The notes beneath the pieces were generated by a model. That model was not told where the DNA came from. It was given only the letters and a program-made list of their open reading frames with translations, and did not search any database. A stretch of 64,000 nucleotides of DNA from Malurus cyaneus samueli (Eukaryota > Chordata > Aves > Passeriformes > Maluridae). A program made the translations under genes and the position numbers. Shown here piece by piece: positions 24,701 through 39,000 of this stretch (position 1 is the first letter of the stretch; every line of letters starts with the position of its first letter). The stretch spans positions 46,694,863 to 46,758,862 of the forward strand of contig CM019216.1 of the NCBI GenBank assembly GCA_009741485.1, read 5' to 3'.

Positions 24701-24790
24701 AAATCACAGAATTGTTTAAGATGGAAAAGACCTCTGAGTCCTTGAGTGCAACCATTAACACTGACAAGTCATCACTGAACCATGTCCCCA
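24701..24790 (-). mobile_element. CR1 LINE 3' end fragment (minus strand)
   Basis: The plus strand carries the reverse complement of a CR1 3' terminus. It reads 'cacagaattgtttaag' for the usual 'cagaatcgtttagg', then 'ggaaaagacctctgag', 'gtgcaaccattaacact', and 'catcactgaaccatgtcccc'. This is the CR1 subtype whose inverted 3' end is followed by 'cca(a)ccattaac..tgccaagtc..ccactaaacc'. It shares the subtype with the fragment near 60.5 kb. It is diverged, short and non-coding. Confidence 0.82.
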
Positions 24791-26841
24791 TTGGGCTGTA
24801 AAAGTGGCATTCTACAGCTGAATTCTTTTCCTTCACTATCTAATGCAAGAGGCAAAAATCCTAAAAGAGCACTACTACAACTTTTCCCAGAAGTTGTGAC
24901 TTTGTTTTTCTGAGGTTAATCTCCTTGCTGTAACAAGGTTGACTGAAAAGCAAATGCAAAATTCTTGTCTCCTCCAACACACTGGAAAATACTGTTGCTA
25001 ATCATTCTGCAACAAGCTTGGACTGGCTGAGACACACACATAAAAAATAATTTTAAAAGCAAATATTTCTTGAATTTACAGGTTCCTTTAATTTCTACTT
25101 TACATTGAAGGTGCCAGGGACTTTTTCCTTTTTCCTCCTGATTGAGGAAACAATAGAGATTCAAGTAAGACTAGTCAGAGAACCTTTTTGTCAGTACTAG
25201 CTCTTGCTTATAAAAAGCGTTTGGCAGAGTTTACATGAACTCTAGTAAGTTAAGGGATCAGATTTTGCATTAAGGACATTTATGCTGGCAACCAGGAAAA
25301 TGTTAGGTTTAGGATTTCAGGAGCACTTTTTTTCATGACGTGCCTGCTGGTGAGCAAAAATATTTTTCAGGAATTTTATGACACCAGCAAAACTGCATAT
25401 AATTTTTATTTTTTTTTTTAGTTCAGGGTCACTAAATGTGCGTCATTCTGGTTAGCCATATTCATCAAACGTAGATTTGGATGATTTAGCAAAATATTGA
25501 AAGGGAATAAATGTTATTTTTAATTCTGTCAAAAGTAATGTTGTATTATTGTGACTAAAAACTTAGACCATGTAAAATATATAGATAAGTAGATTAATTT
25601 CTGTTTGTATCAACTACTTTCCCTAAAAACACTTATCAAACACACGTAATTAAACATCAAACACTATTTTCCAAAGACCTCTATGTGGTAGCCCTGTGTA
25701 ATGACTACTCTCAGAGCTGTATGTTTCACAAATTTAATTAATTTGCCAATTTCCTTGATTTTCTAAGCATTTACAAATGAAAAAGGTCTCTTTTCTAAAA
25801 TTATACCCTATGTTTTGCCTCTCAGCAAGCCAAATTTGTTGGGAGGTCAGCTAGCCATTATATTCATATGACTGTTTATTTGGAATAATCTTTAAAATAT
25901 ACACAAAATAGCAACCCATACATGAAGTGAAAGCTTTGGAGCTGCCTACTGTATTTTGATAATGCATCAGTGTTATGAAAGTAAGTGTGAAACACTTCTT
26001 CACACTTGTCCTAAGTATCATAATGCATCAGGGCCCACAGAGGGTCGGGGTCTCTTCTAAGAACGAAAAGTTATGTGCCTGGGGTGGTGGATTGCTACAA
26101 GGTTGGGCATCCTAGCAACCAGATTCTCCAGGATCAGGAAAGATCCCTGAGCTAACTCAAACTAGGAAGGGACTCTGTTGACAGTCACATAGTTTTTGGG
26201 TCATTCTTGGGCTGTAGCACTTCTAGGAATCCTAAGGATAAGCTTCACCAAATCTCCTTGTGGCTGGCCTGCACCTCCCATTGCTGTCATTCCCTAGTTG
26301 TAAGGGTACCAAGGAGGTAGAGGTATTGGTAAGACAAGTATGGTAAAGAGAAAGTTTTCTTTTGCAGAAGCTATCATTTGTGGAAGGCGATATGGTCCAC
26401 CTTTGAAGCAATTCACAAGATGAATGGTCCCTGTCTCACTAGCCCTTTGCACTGATTGGAAGATTGCTAAATTTTCAGCAAAAAGGGAAAAGAACATGAG
26501 ACATGCATTTAGTGAAATGTCAATCTTGAGAGCAGTCTTAATAAAGGCACTAAGCAGCACAAAGGAAAGAAATGTCTCAAATTGGCTGCCTGTGCTAGGA
26601 TCCAATGTAATAAAAAAGAGAAATGAGAACTTCCCATTTTATGGTCTTGATTTGACTTAGACAGTATTAAAAAATATGGGAAGATGTTCATGATTTTAAC
26701 CTGAAGTTATAGAATTTGATACAGAATGGGATCAGCTGAATGAATTATTAGAATGGCACTTCATCAGAAAGAAACTATTTGTTTCTGGATCAGCAACGAT
26801 TTGAAAATAAATGATCTTGAGTCCTCATGGATTAATGCTCT
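24791..26841. other. non-coding segment, nothing identified
   Basis: AT-rich. The part at about 26030-26300 is somewhat richer in GC and includes a minus-strand frame of about 100 codons (26605-26294), but no domain or splice support was found. Confidence 0.45.
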
Positions 26842-26925
26842 AGTGAAGAATACTCAAAGTCAGCTGCTGAAAAACACACTAAAAGTGCAGAATACTCAAA
26901 GTCAGCTGCTGAAAAACACACTAAA
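26842..26925 (+). repeat. 42-bp tandem duplication (two copies)
   Basis: The unit starting AGTGAAGAATACTC (26842) is followed 42 bases later by a near-identical copy starting AGTGCAGAATACTC (26884). The second copy ends at 26925, where the similarity stops. The two copies differ at only one visible position, so the duplication is young. It is non-coding and may be polymorphic in copy number. Confidence 0.93.
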
Positions 26926-29900
26926 CTAGTAAGCAGGATGGTCATCTCCCCAAGTATATGTCCACACTACACAAAGGGAATTGTTAGCATTGAAGCATCT
27001 TTGAAATTCCATAAGGTTTTACAAGCAAATTTTCCATCCCAAAAATTGCTAAATCCAATAGCAGAAATTCTCTTTTAGGCCTTCACTCATCAAGTGCAGT
27101 GTACTGGTAGCATTATTAATAATCATGTATCTATTATTTTAGTCATTATATTAAGCAAGTCTTCCTTTCCCATTGTGATTCAATGCCAACAAATACAATA
27201 GAAAAATCTGACTGAATTCAGTGAGCTTTAATGGTACTTTTTGTATTTATACTCTCAATTTCTGGCTAATATATTATTACTCATCACATATAGGCCACTC
27301 TGGCAGTTTGCTTTACTTGCATGAGTAGTTCCATATGGGTCCTTTATTCCGAGTAATTTTGGGAGTCACTAATAGCTGGACAAGGGACACTGATTACTGA
27401 ATTCCTGGCTCTGTTTTCAGCTTTGGACTGACTAGTATGTTTATATGATGCAAAAGTCAACCACAGGATGCCTAATTCATACTTACAGCACTGCATGTTC
27501 CTATTATTTTGTGTAATAATATATCATTTACTTTATAAAGACTTTTCTCATTCTATTTTATCAGTGGTTCACAGACGAATTTAGAAACAAGTTGAGCATC
27601 AGGACTTGTAATTTTTCTAAGCCTCCTCTTAGAATCTTATCCCTGTCCATGTTAATTATAAATTGCATTCATCACACTGAAGACTGTTTATTTGCTTCTT
27701 CTGTTTATCTGTTTTGCCTATCTGTAATACCACAGTGGGAATGGCATGTACAATGGCAAGAAAATGACCTGTGTCAAACAAATAGATGGTTTGCACACAG
27801 ATAAAAAAAGCAAAACCAAAATATTTGCAGCATAAATCAGATCTTTTTTCTCTCCATCTTCTGTTTTTCCATTGTTCAATATGAATTAAACACCTAAACT
27901 GCTGCCAGCAATAATTCTGCATCTATTCCTCCATTAAAAAAGTAATGTGATGTTTAATACCTTTCCTTGCTGTTTCTTGCCCAAGATGTGAAATGAAATT
28001 TTATTTCCCCATAAGAAGGGAAACTGGGTTGCTGTCCTAAAACCATAGCTCAATCTGATTGGATTCTTTTTTTAAATGTAAATTTCTCATTCTTCCTGTT
28101 GTACTTGTCATTAATAGATATGTCTGTTCATGAAAAAAAAAAAATAAAGAAAGAAAACAGTGCAAGTGGCAGCAGAGGGAAATGCACTTAATCTGAAGGA
28201 ACAAATGAAACAGTCTGTGAAAGGCTGGGATGAACATGCCTAATAAGCAGCCCCATTTTAACACTTCAGTCTTAGCACAGCACTGCAATGTCACCCCAGA
28301 AAAACACTTTAAATATCATGATGGCAAATTTTTCAGTGGTACTGGCAGGTATGTACTTTCAGGTTTTGTTCAACCAAATGACCAACTTAAGGGACCAAGA
28401 GGGAACTGTAAATAGCACTTAGGTTCCCAAAGTGTAATTCAGGTCCAGGAGAGAGGTTCAGACTAGGTGTCCTTAGTCCATTTGTGTCAACATGTAGTTA
28501 AGCTCTGGAATTCCTTATCACAGCTTACTTCAAATGCTGAAAGTTTACATGATTTCAAAAGGCAAGTAGAATAATTCATGTGAGAAAAATCCATTGAGAG
28601 TTGTTGTGTGTAAAACAACCAGTGCAAAAAGTCAATGAGGCACAAATGATTGAATGATGGACGAATATTTTTCAGTGTCATCACTTACAAACTTCCCTAG
28701 GCTTCTTCACTTTTTTGAGAATGGGACGCTGAGCTGGATGGGTCTGTGGTGTGACCCAGTCAGATCACTCTCATGCTCTTGTGGATCAAAATATCTGAAA
28801 TGGCATATGCATGTTACTTTTATGATGAATGTTCCTCAACACAAGTAGCTCACTTAAATGACAATTTCCACTTAGCTCTGTTTGAGAATTATTAACAAAG
28901 CATTCTTAATTCTTTGGGTTTGAGTTCATTGTCAGTCGGCACCTTCTCTGAAGAAACTGGTTGATACCCACCCCTTGAAGAATGGCCTAATGATCAGAGT
29001 TCACCCAGGGACTGTGATACCTGAATTTTGGTCAAGTCCCACAAGCTTGGACAACATAGCTACCACCCCCCAAAGAGCATGCTAGGCTTCAGTAGGAGGT
29101 CCCCACTGTGTGTTTGGAAACAGAGGCATTTATTTTTTTTTTTTGTCTGAGTTGAAAGCTGGGGTCCCAGGAGTACAGATACAGTTAGGGAAGGAGAGCT
29201 GACAGGAGTGAGCTTGTTTTGCGAGGCAGGCAGAATACCTTTGGCAAAATTCAGGGGTGTGAATTACCCCCAGCCCGTTGCAGGCATGCACTTCATTGAC
29301 AAGCAAAAGAGTAAAAGTAATGAGGAGTCTAGACAGCAAACTCTTGTATCTTTGTGGCCTGGGGGACTATGCAGAGTCTCTTAATGTATTCTGTGTGCAT
29401 CTCTCAGTTTAAGTCAAGGAAAAGCATAAATGTAAATCAAATCCTTCTTTGCGGAATAATTTTTATAGTAAGACAATAATTTCCTATTTAGAGGGTATGT
29501 TTTGGAAGGTTTCTCACATTGCTGCATCAAGGAAGTTAAGGATGGGCTGTTTTCCCAAGACTGGTTGCATTGAAGTGGAAGCAACTGGAGGGAAAGGGAG
29601 AGGAGGCAGTGGGAGGACAGCTAATAATGACAGAGCAATCTGCATTTCCCTGGGGAAGACAAATAAGGGAAAACCACAGCAAATGGAGGATTAAACTGTG
29701 AATAATGTTTGCTTAAACATAGAGTAATTTCTAGCTAATATTTCTTGATTTCTGAGCAAACAATTTGTTGCCAAATTAAAAAAAGTTCATATCAAATGAC
29801 CTGAATATGATTACAGTTAGAGGTTTATTAGGATATTCATGTTTGTAATAATTACAAAGCTTCTTTTTATGGCTGCTTTGAAATGTAAGTAATAACTTTT

Positions 29901-32900
29901 GTGGTTTTTTGTATTTTACTTTTGTATTTTATTTCTGCCATGAACATCTTTTTCAGCCACAACTTTCACAAGGCTTTGCTTCACTCATTAGCTGTGGAGG
30001 TGCTTGGGCAAAATGCTACAAACCCAGACAGGTCTAAGCTTTTTCTTGCCCGAATTTCAAACAACTAAAAGCCTTTTGAACAAAATCCTTGTCTCAACTT
30101 CATTCCATTCCTGTTACTTTACACTACGAAGAGGTTCAATATTGTTTCAAATAGTCAGTTTATACTGTTTTGTTCCTCTCTTTAAATCCTGAAGGTCAGT
30201 ACAGCCATTCATATGTGTACGGTTGTACCACATGTACAGCAAATACAGGCACATGGAATTAAACCTATAAAAGTTGTACCTATTTTTTCATATACCCCGA
30301 AAGGTATTTCTTTACCTACTTTCTTATATTCTAGGCCAGTCATGCATCTGTCTTTTGTGTTTCTTTCGTAACTATTTATGCACATAGGCAGATTAAATCC
30401 TAGTTACCCTCCTATTCATTTGCCTATTTATTATTTTCTACAGCTGTGCAGAGGAAGATAGAAATGAATGTTGTCATGCTGCGATGTGATTTCAAATTTA
30501 CCCCAGAATTAACTGAACATGGCTGTGCTACTCACAAGTGGGTGATTGTTAATGAATGGCTGGTTGTAGGTGGAGAATATATATAATCCCAGAGCAGCTC
30601 CAAAAAACTCAAAAATTCCTCTTTGATCCACAGTTGGGAGAGTTAAAGAGTTTTCAAACAGTTAAATGGGTAATTTTGTGTCCTTCCTATAAACAAGCCA
30701 GAAGTAATTTTCACAATTACTTGTGTACCTCAAGTTTCGGATAATCTCCTGGTTCCTCCTGACTGGTTTATAATGGATGGCAGAAAAACCTTATGGGATA
30801 GTTTTATCTGGTGCAGAACTGAGGCCTGATATGAAACTCATTCAAGTTAAGAAGCGTCTTCCAAAAAACCACCACATCAAACCACATCTTTTGTGGACCT
30901 ATAGGGACCCAGTGTTGCAAACAGTAAATGGAAAAGAATGTTTTCCAACAAAATAATCTTACAGCTTTTAAATTAGCTTTGAGATATTATTAAAAGCACA
31001 TCATCAAAAAAGAACAGACTTTATGCCAAAGATATCTGTCACCAGGTGATACCAGCAATTAGATTTTTTTTATTTAGCTTTCTTATGTGTTTTCTGATGT
31101 TTTAATTAATATTTCTTACTGCCTTTTTTTTTTTCAGGGTCATGTTGTGTGGTATTTGTCCTATGTGCCAGCTGAATACATAAAGTAATAAAAGCATGTT
31201 AATTATATTTTCATAATTATAGCAATGATAAAAATGGAAGAGATCAATTAATCTTGCAAGCAGACTCTGGAGTCACAATGTTAAATGTTAAAAACCTTCA
31301 AAAATCATATTTTGTCATACAGAGAAAAAATTTAATCAATAACCAAACGCTTCTCATTTTATGCAGTTTTCAATCTCAATGTAACCATACCAGCAGCTAC
31401 TTTGGCCTTTGTGGATGAGTTAATAATCCAGATACTCTGTGAACTTCCAGCTAGAAACAGATATGCTGCCATTTAAGCATTTTTGGTGGAATAAATTTCT
31501 TAATATGATTATAAAATGGGACACATGGAAACTAGGTCTGTAGATAGATAGCCTTCAGGAGGACTGGAAGCAGAGTTCAGGGTCCCTTACAACTAACCCT
31601 TCCAGACATTGCAATGTTATCTTGAAGGTAGAATAGGCTGAGTATTGGGGGGCATCATTCGCATGGAAAACCATTTGCATGGACTTTTGTCATGTTTTAA
31701 ACATTATATTAATTATAATTTATGTTGCTCGCATAAATAATTTAGATTATCTCAAGAGTCAAGGTAGAATTTCAGGAACTTTCCTTTTTCATAAAATGCT
31801 TCTCTTAACTGCAGGCCTGGACTTGGACCCCATTTAATGTTTTATTTGGTTTAATATTACATTAGAGTATACAGACTAGCCAAAACACAGCCTCACTTAA
31901 CATCTGGCAAATAATTGAGCCAAATAATGAACCTGATGCACTCTTTGTTGGAGTTTCTCTTTCAAGTATGTGAAAGGTGATGGACTTGTTTCATGAAAAA
32001 AAAGCACCAACACATATTTGTGAACAAAGAAATTACAACACAAATGGATTTTAATGAAGAAATTTCCTTTAGGTGCTGGATGACTGGTCCTCATAATTAT
32101 TTGCAGGATGAAAAATATCTTTCTTAGAAAGCATTTAAAAAGGGACAGCATTCAGGACTGGCCCTGAGGTGTCCTAGCACTGATTTTTTTGTTCTGTTTT
32201 CCATTTGTGGTCTTCTGTTCATCAGTGCTTTCTCAATACTTTTGCTTGGTAGAAGGGAAGAAATTAATAAGTAAAAAATCCTCCAGTGAGGGTTTTCCTT
32301 CTGTAGAAGGAATGCAACGTGACTCCTGTAAAGTCTTTGTAATAAGGCTGCACACTTACAAATCATAATTTTTTTTTGATGTAATGAGGATTTTTTACAT
32401 TTTAATGTAATGAGAATTATTGAAAATAATTTATTTTTTTTTCAGTTTTTTCCTGCTTTTGAGATACCGGACACTTTCACTTGGGTGTCATTGCTCCCAC
32501 CCAAGTCCATATCTGTTTATTCACCAAGACTTCACTAATTTAACCAGAGCAAACTCTGCACATCCTCTTTAAAGTACACTTTTTCACTTCCATGGCACTA
32601 CTAGGGATCTTATTGACACATAAAACCCGGGACCAGTACCTGCAAACAAACAAGACTTACTTAAAAATGTATTTTCCCTTTATAAAACTCTACAGTAATG
32701 TTTGGGGTAGTTTGGGATAGGGAGACAGGAGAAAAGATGAAATTGGGAAAAGGAGAGTTTGGTGACAGAAGGACACCTCACACATAATGCAGTGGCTGTC
32801 TCAGGACTAGCTTTGCACATTGTTCCTTCTAGTCAACGTTTCAATAACATTAAATTACTTTCAGAAAACGTTCTGTGCTTTGGAGGATAATTCTGCCTGC

Positions 32901-33030
32901 AGGTGTAATGTTATTTCTTTTATACTTTTTACAGACCTCCTTCATTCCTTTCTGACAGCCTGGTTTCAAGTTTCCCAAACTTCCACGGATTTTTTCTGAC
33001 TTACGTTTTTTGATCCATATCCTTTCTTCT
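26926..33030. other. long non-coding segment, no gene identified
   Basis: AT-rich sequence with several short homopolymer runs: A12 near 28132-28143, T near 29132-29144 and T near 31124-31135. The T run at 31124-31135 is followed by CAG, resembling a splice acceptor tract, but the following sequence has early stops. No transposon ends, RNA genes or exons could be supported. Confidence 0.45.
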
Positions 33031-33046
33031 TTTTTTTTTTTTTTTT

Positions 33047-33080
<34 letters not shown>
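33031..33080 (+). repeat. double T run (T19, GTA, T28)
   Basis: Nineteen T (33031-33049), then GTA, then twenty-eight T (33053-33080), preceded by a short CT-rich lead-in. Viewed on the minus strand, this is a long poly(A) directly after sequence with some coding-like frames (33081-33394). A retroposed transcript on that strand is therefore conceivable. I see no AATAAA signal before it and no target-site duplication. Confidence 0.92.
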
Positions 33081-33085
<5 letters not shown>

Positions 33086-36000
33086 TAAGAAAAGCAGCAC
33101 ACAAAAATCTCAAAAATGAAGCAGTATCTTCACCACGTTGGCGATAATTCTGACCATATTCTGTTTGTAAGTCAGTAGGGAACCTCATCTTTTACTTAAT
33201 ACTATTGTATGAAAAATGTTGCCAGTAAATTGCTTCAGTGCTGAGACTTTGGGCCAATAGGAGTAACAAATCACAGACTGTGAAAGCCCAAATCTCTTTC
33301 GATCCTCATTACGGAAACTTTTGGTAACTCCCGAAAATCTGTGAACTACACCTAAAGACGTGATCTTCAGGGCAAGTATAGGATATTTTACCACTCAGTG
33401 AGAACACAAAAGTGGATTTTTTCCTGGATTGGGAAATTGGGGTAAATTTTTATGTACAGACTTGCGTCTGGCCATTTGCTGGGAGTGGCAGAGCTTACAG
33501 AACCAGTTTAGATTTGTGGTGGAGAATATCTTCTCCCTCAAATCCTGCCAAGAGGTGTACGTGCAGATAACAGAGGCAAGGAGGAGAGCTCTAAGCAGAT
33601 GTAGAGACAAAAGAAGAAGCAAAACGCCTTTATGGGAATGGCCTTTGCATCCAGCAGGTCTCAGAAGACCTCATGGTGCTCTGGGTGGAACCCTTCAGAT
33701 CTTCTCATGGGGGAACTATAACCTACTGAAGTCTCTTCTGAAAGGAAGTTTGCCCTGCCCTGACCACAAGAATTATCTGTGAAGCAATCTGTGCAGTCTG
33801 GGAAAGCTGCATTTCCCTACTGTGGATATCATAAGCCCTATACAAGCTGACATGTGGATTTAGGAACCCTAAATGTTTGCATAAATGTCTTTTAGTGATT
33901 AAATAATTGCCCCCAGAAGCACCCCAAAAGAAGCCAAAAGAAAGAGGAATCACCATCTACAAAAGATTAAAACAAAATTTCTGGTTTCTCAGCCAAGATA
34001 TTTTACAACTACTATGAGCCAAAGAAAATGTTAGGAAAATTTTCAAGAGGTGAAACCGCTTCCTTTTTTTGAGCCCTCTTGTCTCCCAAACATCTTGTTG
34101 AATTTACCTCAGATTTTCCATTAAATTTCTACTTTGCCAGAATAACAGACTTGTGAAATTTCAAGCAGGTTGGTTTGCTCTGGTAAAAGGCAAAAAAGAG
34201 CTAAAAAAGCCTATCCTGGAGTGAAAACGTGCTGCCAACTTATGTATGGAGAGAATATAAGATGAGAAATCTACCGAAGTGAACCAAGACCATTGGGCTG
34301 TGTACAAAATGCTTATTTCTGAGCAGTGGTGTCTAGTGCCAGACAGTTGTCAGAGCATAAATCCAAAGTTTCACTTAGATCACTCCTCAGCACTTTGCAC
34401 TACCAGCTGAAACAGGCACGTCAGGAAAAAATATGCCATCTTTCAATTTCTTAAGTGCTGCTCTCAGAAGGAGTTGATGCCTCCCACGATTTGAATAATC
34501 TCATGGAAATCTGATTATTCTTAAAAGTTATTGATATGTTTTGATCCTAAAATCAAGTAGCACCCTCTACTGGGCAGCTCATATTGATCCTGAGTATAAG
34601 GATATCTTGCCTTAAGTAAAATGCCTGCATTATTATCTATCCTGGAAAATCAGAAAATTAAACATAAGTGTAGAAATGCCAGGGTGAATATAAGAAAAAA
34701 AAAGAAAAAGCATTGAACCACTATAAAAAAATTATATACTGTATTGCAGGGTTCAACTCCATGAATTTTGATGTAGTTTGGCGATTTAACACTGAAACAG
34801 AGCTGGCCAAAACTTTGTGGTTAGCTTCATGTTTAGATTTCAACAGAAGCTGAAAGCCTGAGCAGAAACCCATGTGTTCCATTTACTGGCACGGATATTT
34901 TCTCTCCAGATCAGTGAAGGTATACAGCTTTTTTGGGAATATTTGGAAAGTCAGCTCATGGTGCCTTCCAAGGTAATGCTAGAGATGCATGTGTTGATTC
35001 TGCAGCACCACTGAAGTGCTGTGGTTTTAGAGGTTTGTGCAGAGCCGATGCTCAGGACACGCACATACGTCAAGCAGGCAAAGCAGACAGATTGCCCTTC
35101 CTTTCACTCCACCTCGGAGCCCTCAGCGGGTTCTCTCAAGGCTGAGAGAAACTTGGCTGTTACTGTTTTAGCTTCTTTAAATGCCTGATGTCATCTGCTC
35201 ACAGAACCTGGCAAAAACCTCTGTCTGATCACTCCCAGTTGTGTTCTCTCTCTCTCACTCTTTCTCTCTCTCTAAGGAAGTTTCATCTGAATGGCTATTT
35301 TGTTCTTTGTATTCCATCTCCTATTCTGTCCCTTCCCAGACACAACAGACCAGCAGCACCACACCAGGGACTAAGGACAATTTGTTAGAAGAGCAGCTGT
35401 GCAGGAGTGACCTGGTGATGTGGCACTTGGCTGAGAAGTCAATCTGAAAGCCAGCTCTGAACACATGGAAATCAGTGAGGGTCTTCCTGTCGGTCTCGGG
35501 CAGCTTGGATCAGGCCCATGTGCACATCTGGATGCAGTTTGTTCAAAAGAGGCTGTGCTTTCCCACCTTTTATCTGGTATCACTTTTTGCAGGGGTAAAG
35601 GAAAGCCTCCGCCTTACATCTGATGCTCTGCTGTTTCATGATTCCTGTCCAGTAATGAGATGAATATGTGACTTTCTCATCTGTTTGATTTATTGTTCCT
35701 GTAGATTTAGTTGGTTTTTTTCTCTTTTGTCAGTATATTAACCTCAAAGAATGTGCAAGCACTTGTCTCAAATGCGTGAGTTTCTTTTGGTTATTTTGGT
35801 GAGGGTTTTGTGTTTTGTGTGGAATTTTCTAAGTAGGAATCTACATTTTTGCTTGGGCTAAATGTACTATTTAGCTCACAATATTGCCATTGTGAACAAA
35901 GCATTGCCATCAGAACAACGCATATGTGGGGAAGTGCACTATTTGGCACACCTGATATAGAGAATTTTAGTAAACAAAGTAACTAAAACATTTCTGTAAA

Positions 36001-39000
36001 TCATAGCAGGAGTTAGTCTGTATTTGGTAAATTCTGATGCTTTATTGCTTGCACCTATCACATGGAAAACCATGCAATTATTCCAGAAAGTTCAATTTCA
36101 AGTATTCAGTAGTTTCTGTGAGAAAATTTTGTTCTCACTAGTGCACAGTTATAGGTGACAGGAGGAGCAGAAGTACAATGTATTTGCTCTTCATGGCTGG
36201 AAATTCCTCAGATTTCAAAGCTGGAAACTTTTAGAAGTGACTACACAAATGTGTCATGGAAGAGATAATACCCCCTCTGTTTGCCTTAAAAATGTGGCCC
36301 ATGAGTAATGTCAGAACACTTTTATTTTACTGCAATATGACCTGATTCTGTAACGCTAGCTTTAGTTAGGAAAGAATTGGTTTGTTAAAGAATTCACACA
36401 AACCTATTTTCAGTGTTTACAGAAATGGGTGGGGAATACAACTTAAAATAAGGTACAATTTCATCCTTATGCAGAAAATTTTAGCAACACCCACAGTAGA
36501 ATCAAGTTATACTTTTGTAGTTAAAATGCAATACTGACATGCTTTTCAAGGCAGATGTTACATATAATTTTGTATTATCCTTTGATGTTAGTACACACTG
36601 GTAAAGAATTTTCAAGAGTACATAGGCTTGGCAAGAAGGAAGATGTAGAATGATTGCTTTGAGCTAGAAAAAATTCAAATAATGAGATTTTTCTATATTT
36701 GTAATTGGAAATTGGCAGGACTTCTTCCGAAATGATTGGATTGCACACTTAACCTGCTTGTACCTGCAAGAAAATCAGATTATTCTTGTAATATGTTAGC
36801 CAGCCATTCCAAAAAGGGTGAAGCATAATTGTCTCCGACATTTATATGCAATTCTTTTCTCCTGTACTTTTGAAAGCATTTTAACATGTAGCACAAATTG
36901 CAAGGTATTTTATTTAAAGCTGTGCACAGGAAGGACTTTTGTAGCTTGCACGATGATTTCAAAGTTTTTATTCCTTGTATAGCAAAGCAGCTCTTTTCAA
37001 CTTTTGTGCCATTAATGAGAAATTCTACAGAAAATGTACCACCTTTTTGAAAAATCTAATACATGCTGTTTTTTTGGAAATGAGACAGTTTCAAACATTA
37101 ATGTTTTTGTGTTTTAATGATGTATTTTAAAATTACAGAATTACAAAATTAATATTAAAGGAACTTCTGCAAAGGAAATTCATATTTATCACCTCCCCAG
37201 TCTTAATTAATGTGATGCATATTTTTTTGGTTATAGTCCTATATTTGCCTCTGCTCTCCTTTGTGCAATCTCTGGACACATTTTAAATGGGATAAATGGA
37301 AATAAATTTTGGAAAAGCCAATATAAAACTTATTGAACAAAACACTTCAATTTAATAGAATGATGAGGAAGTTATGGGAAGGTCAGGAAACGCTGAGGAC
37401 AGAATCTGAGGATAAAGGTTGAAAACTTGGAGAGGGATGAAGGTTTAAAACATGCAAGTCCTAAGCACAAAAAGGAGATGGTGATGTAACTAGTAGACAG
37501 GTGAATTAATTGAAAATAGGGCTAATAATTTAATTTAAAAAAAACTGTTATCAAAAAAAAATTATTTGTGTGAACCAGAGAGAGAAGCTAGAGTGCACGA
37601 AAATGAAGTTAGTGAGTAGACCAGAGCAGCATTTGGTGACTAAAGTTATGCTGAGATAATATATAGCTCCACAAACAATTTTCATATGTTTTAAATGTCT
37701 TTTATTCTTCTCCCAAATGCCTTCCAGAACATCCTTCCCTTTTTGTTTCTCTTTCATACTACAGTTTCTTCTCTGATATTCATTGCCCTGCTTGAAAACT
37801 CCCCTTCTTTGACAAAAATTAATGAGTTTTCCTGTCTGATCAGCATGGAAGAGGAATACTCATATGAACATGGAATCAGCTGTGTGAGCCACCTCTCCTG
37901 TAGGTTCTGACACACATGCTATGAGGAATCACATGTGAGTCCTTTCCATGCATCTGACAAGACACAGAGCAGCACAGAGCTCATTGCAGCTTGGCATGAG
38001 CAGGGAGTTCTTGTTTCAGCACCAGGCTTGTTCCCTGTTTTTATCCTTCTTGCTTCCAAATATTAGATTGTCTCAGAAGATGGTTCTTATATTTTGCTTA
38101 TCGCATTTTCTTTAATAAAAGGAGAGATAATCTCAACTCGATGTGGTTGGAGAGCTATGCAGCCAAGAATATTTCACTTCCATGTGACTAAGTGCATTCA
38201 GTGTGCCTTGGCACTCCCCTTAGGCATCCCTCACAACTTTCAACCCTATCCATAAAGTTATTGCTCCAGAAACTGGGAGTCCAGTGAGTGGAGAGTTGGG
38301 AAGTCCATCCCCGAAAACGCAGTGGGAGGTGTCCAGCAACTAACGAAAACAATGGTGGGAGGAGGAGTGTTCTTAAGGACTGATATTTGTACAGGGAAAA
38401 TTACAGGTTCCACACGCCGCTGAAGCCAGCTGCAAAGGTCTCAGTGCTTTCCGTGGGGGAGTGGACCATGTCCTATGGGCAGGAATAGGATGAGAACGCT
38501 CAGCACAAACCAGCCAAAACAAGTTGTCAAATGGCGTAGGTGAGCTCTTTGTATGGGCAGAGTTTATGGGCTGCTCGAGTCAGCTGTTTTGGACAATTAC
38601 TTTTAAAGGCAGCAACAGGCACTGAGTCACATTCGTACATCTGAGTTCATTGCAGAACAAGTTGCTTTAGGCACCCTCTGTGCATTGTCAGCCTATTTTG
38701 CGCCCTACTCAAAGGACACATGGATTGGTGTTTGCCAAGATTGCAGCTAATGTGCTAAATGCACTAAGGAGTCATAGCTTATTAGCAAGGAAATTTGGGA
38801 TTACAAATGCAACAGAAGAGCTGGTGTTCAGCAAGCCAGCAGCTTTGGCAGCTCGATATTAATATTATGAGCAGTGTCAATAGTAAACACATAAACAGCT
38901 TTTACTTTGGATACTTTAACACTCAAAAATCTGATTTAAAATTGCCATGCAAGTCTGATATGTAAGAAAATATATATAAACTGTATTTGGTTTATATGGA

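Noticed and set aside
26294..26605. Minus-strand frame of about 100 codons, considered as a retroviral or gene fragment
   Set aside because: No conserved motif such as a reverse-transcriptase YxDD was found, and the opposite strand is equally open in part.
31124..31141. T run plus CAG resembling a splice acceptor
   Set aside because: The downstream frames stop early and no matching donor gives a coding exon.
33429..33782. 117-codon plus-strand frame that looks moderately protein-like
   Set aside because: It overlaps a minus-strand frame of similar quality, and neither has splice signals or a recognised domain.
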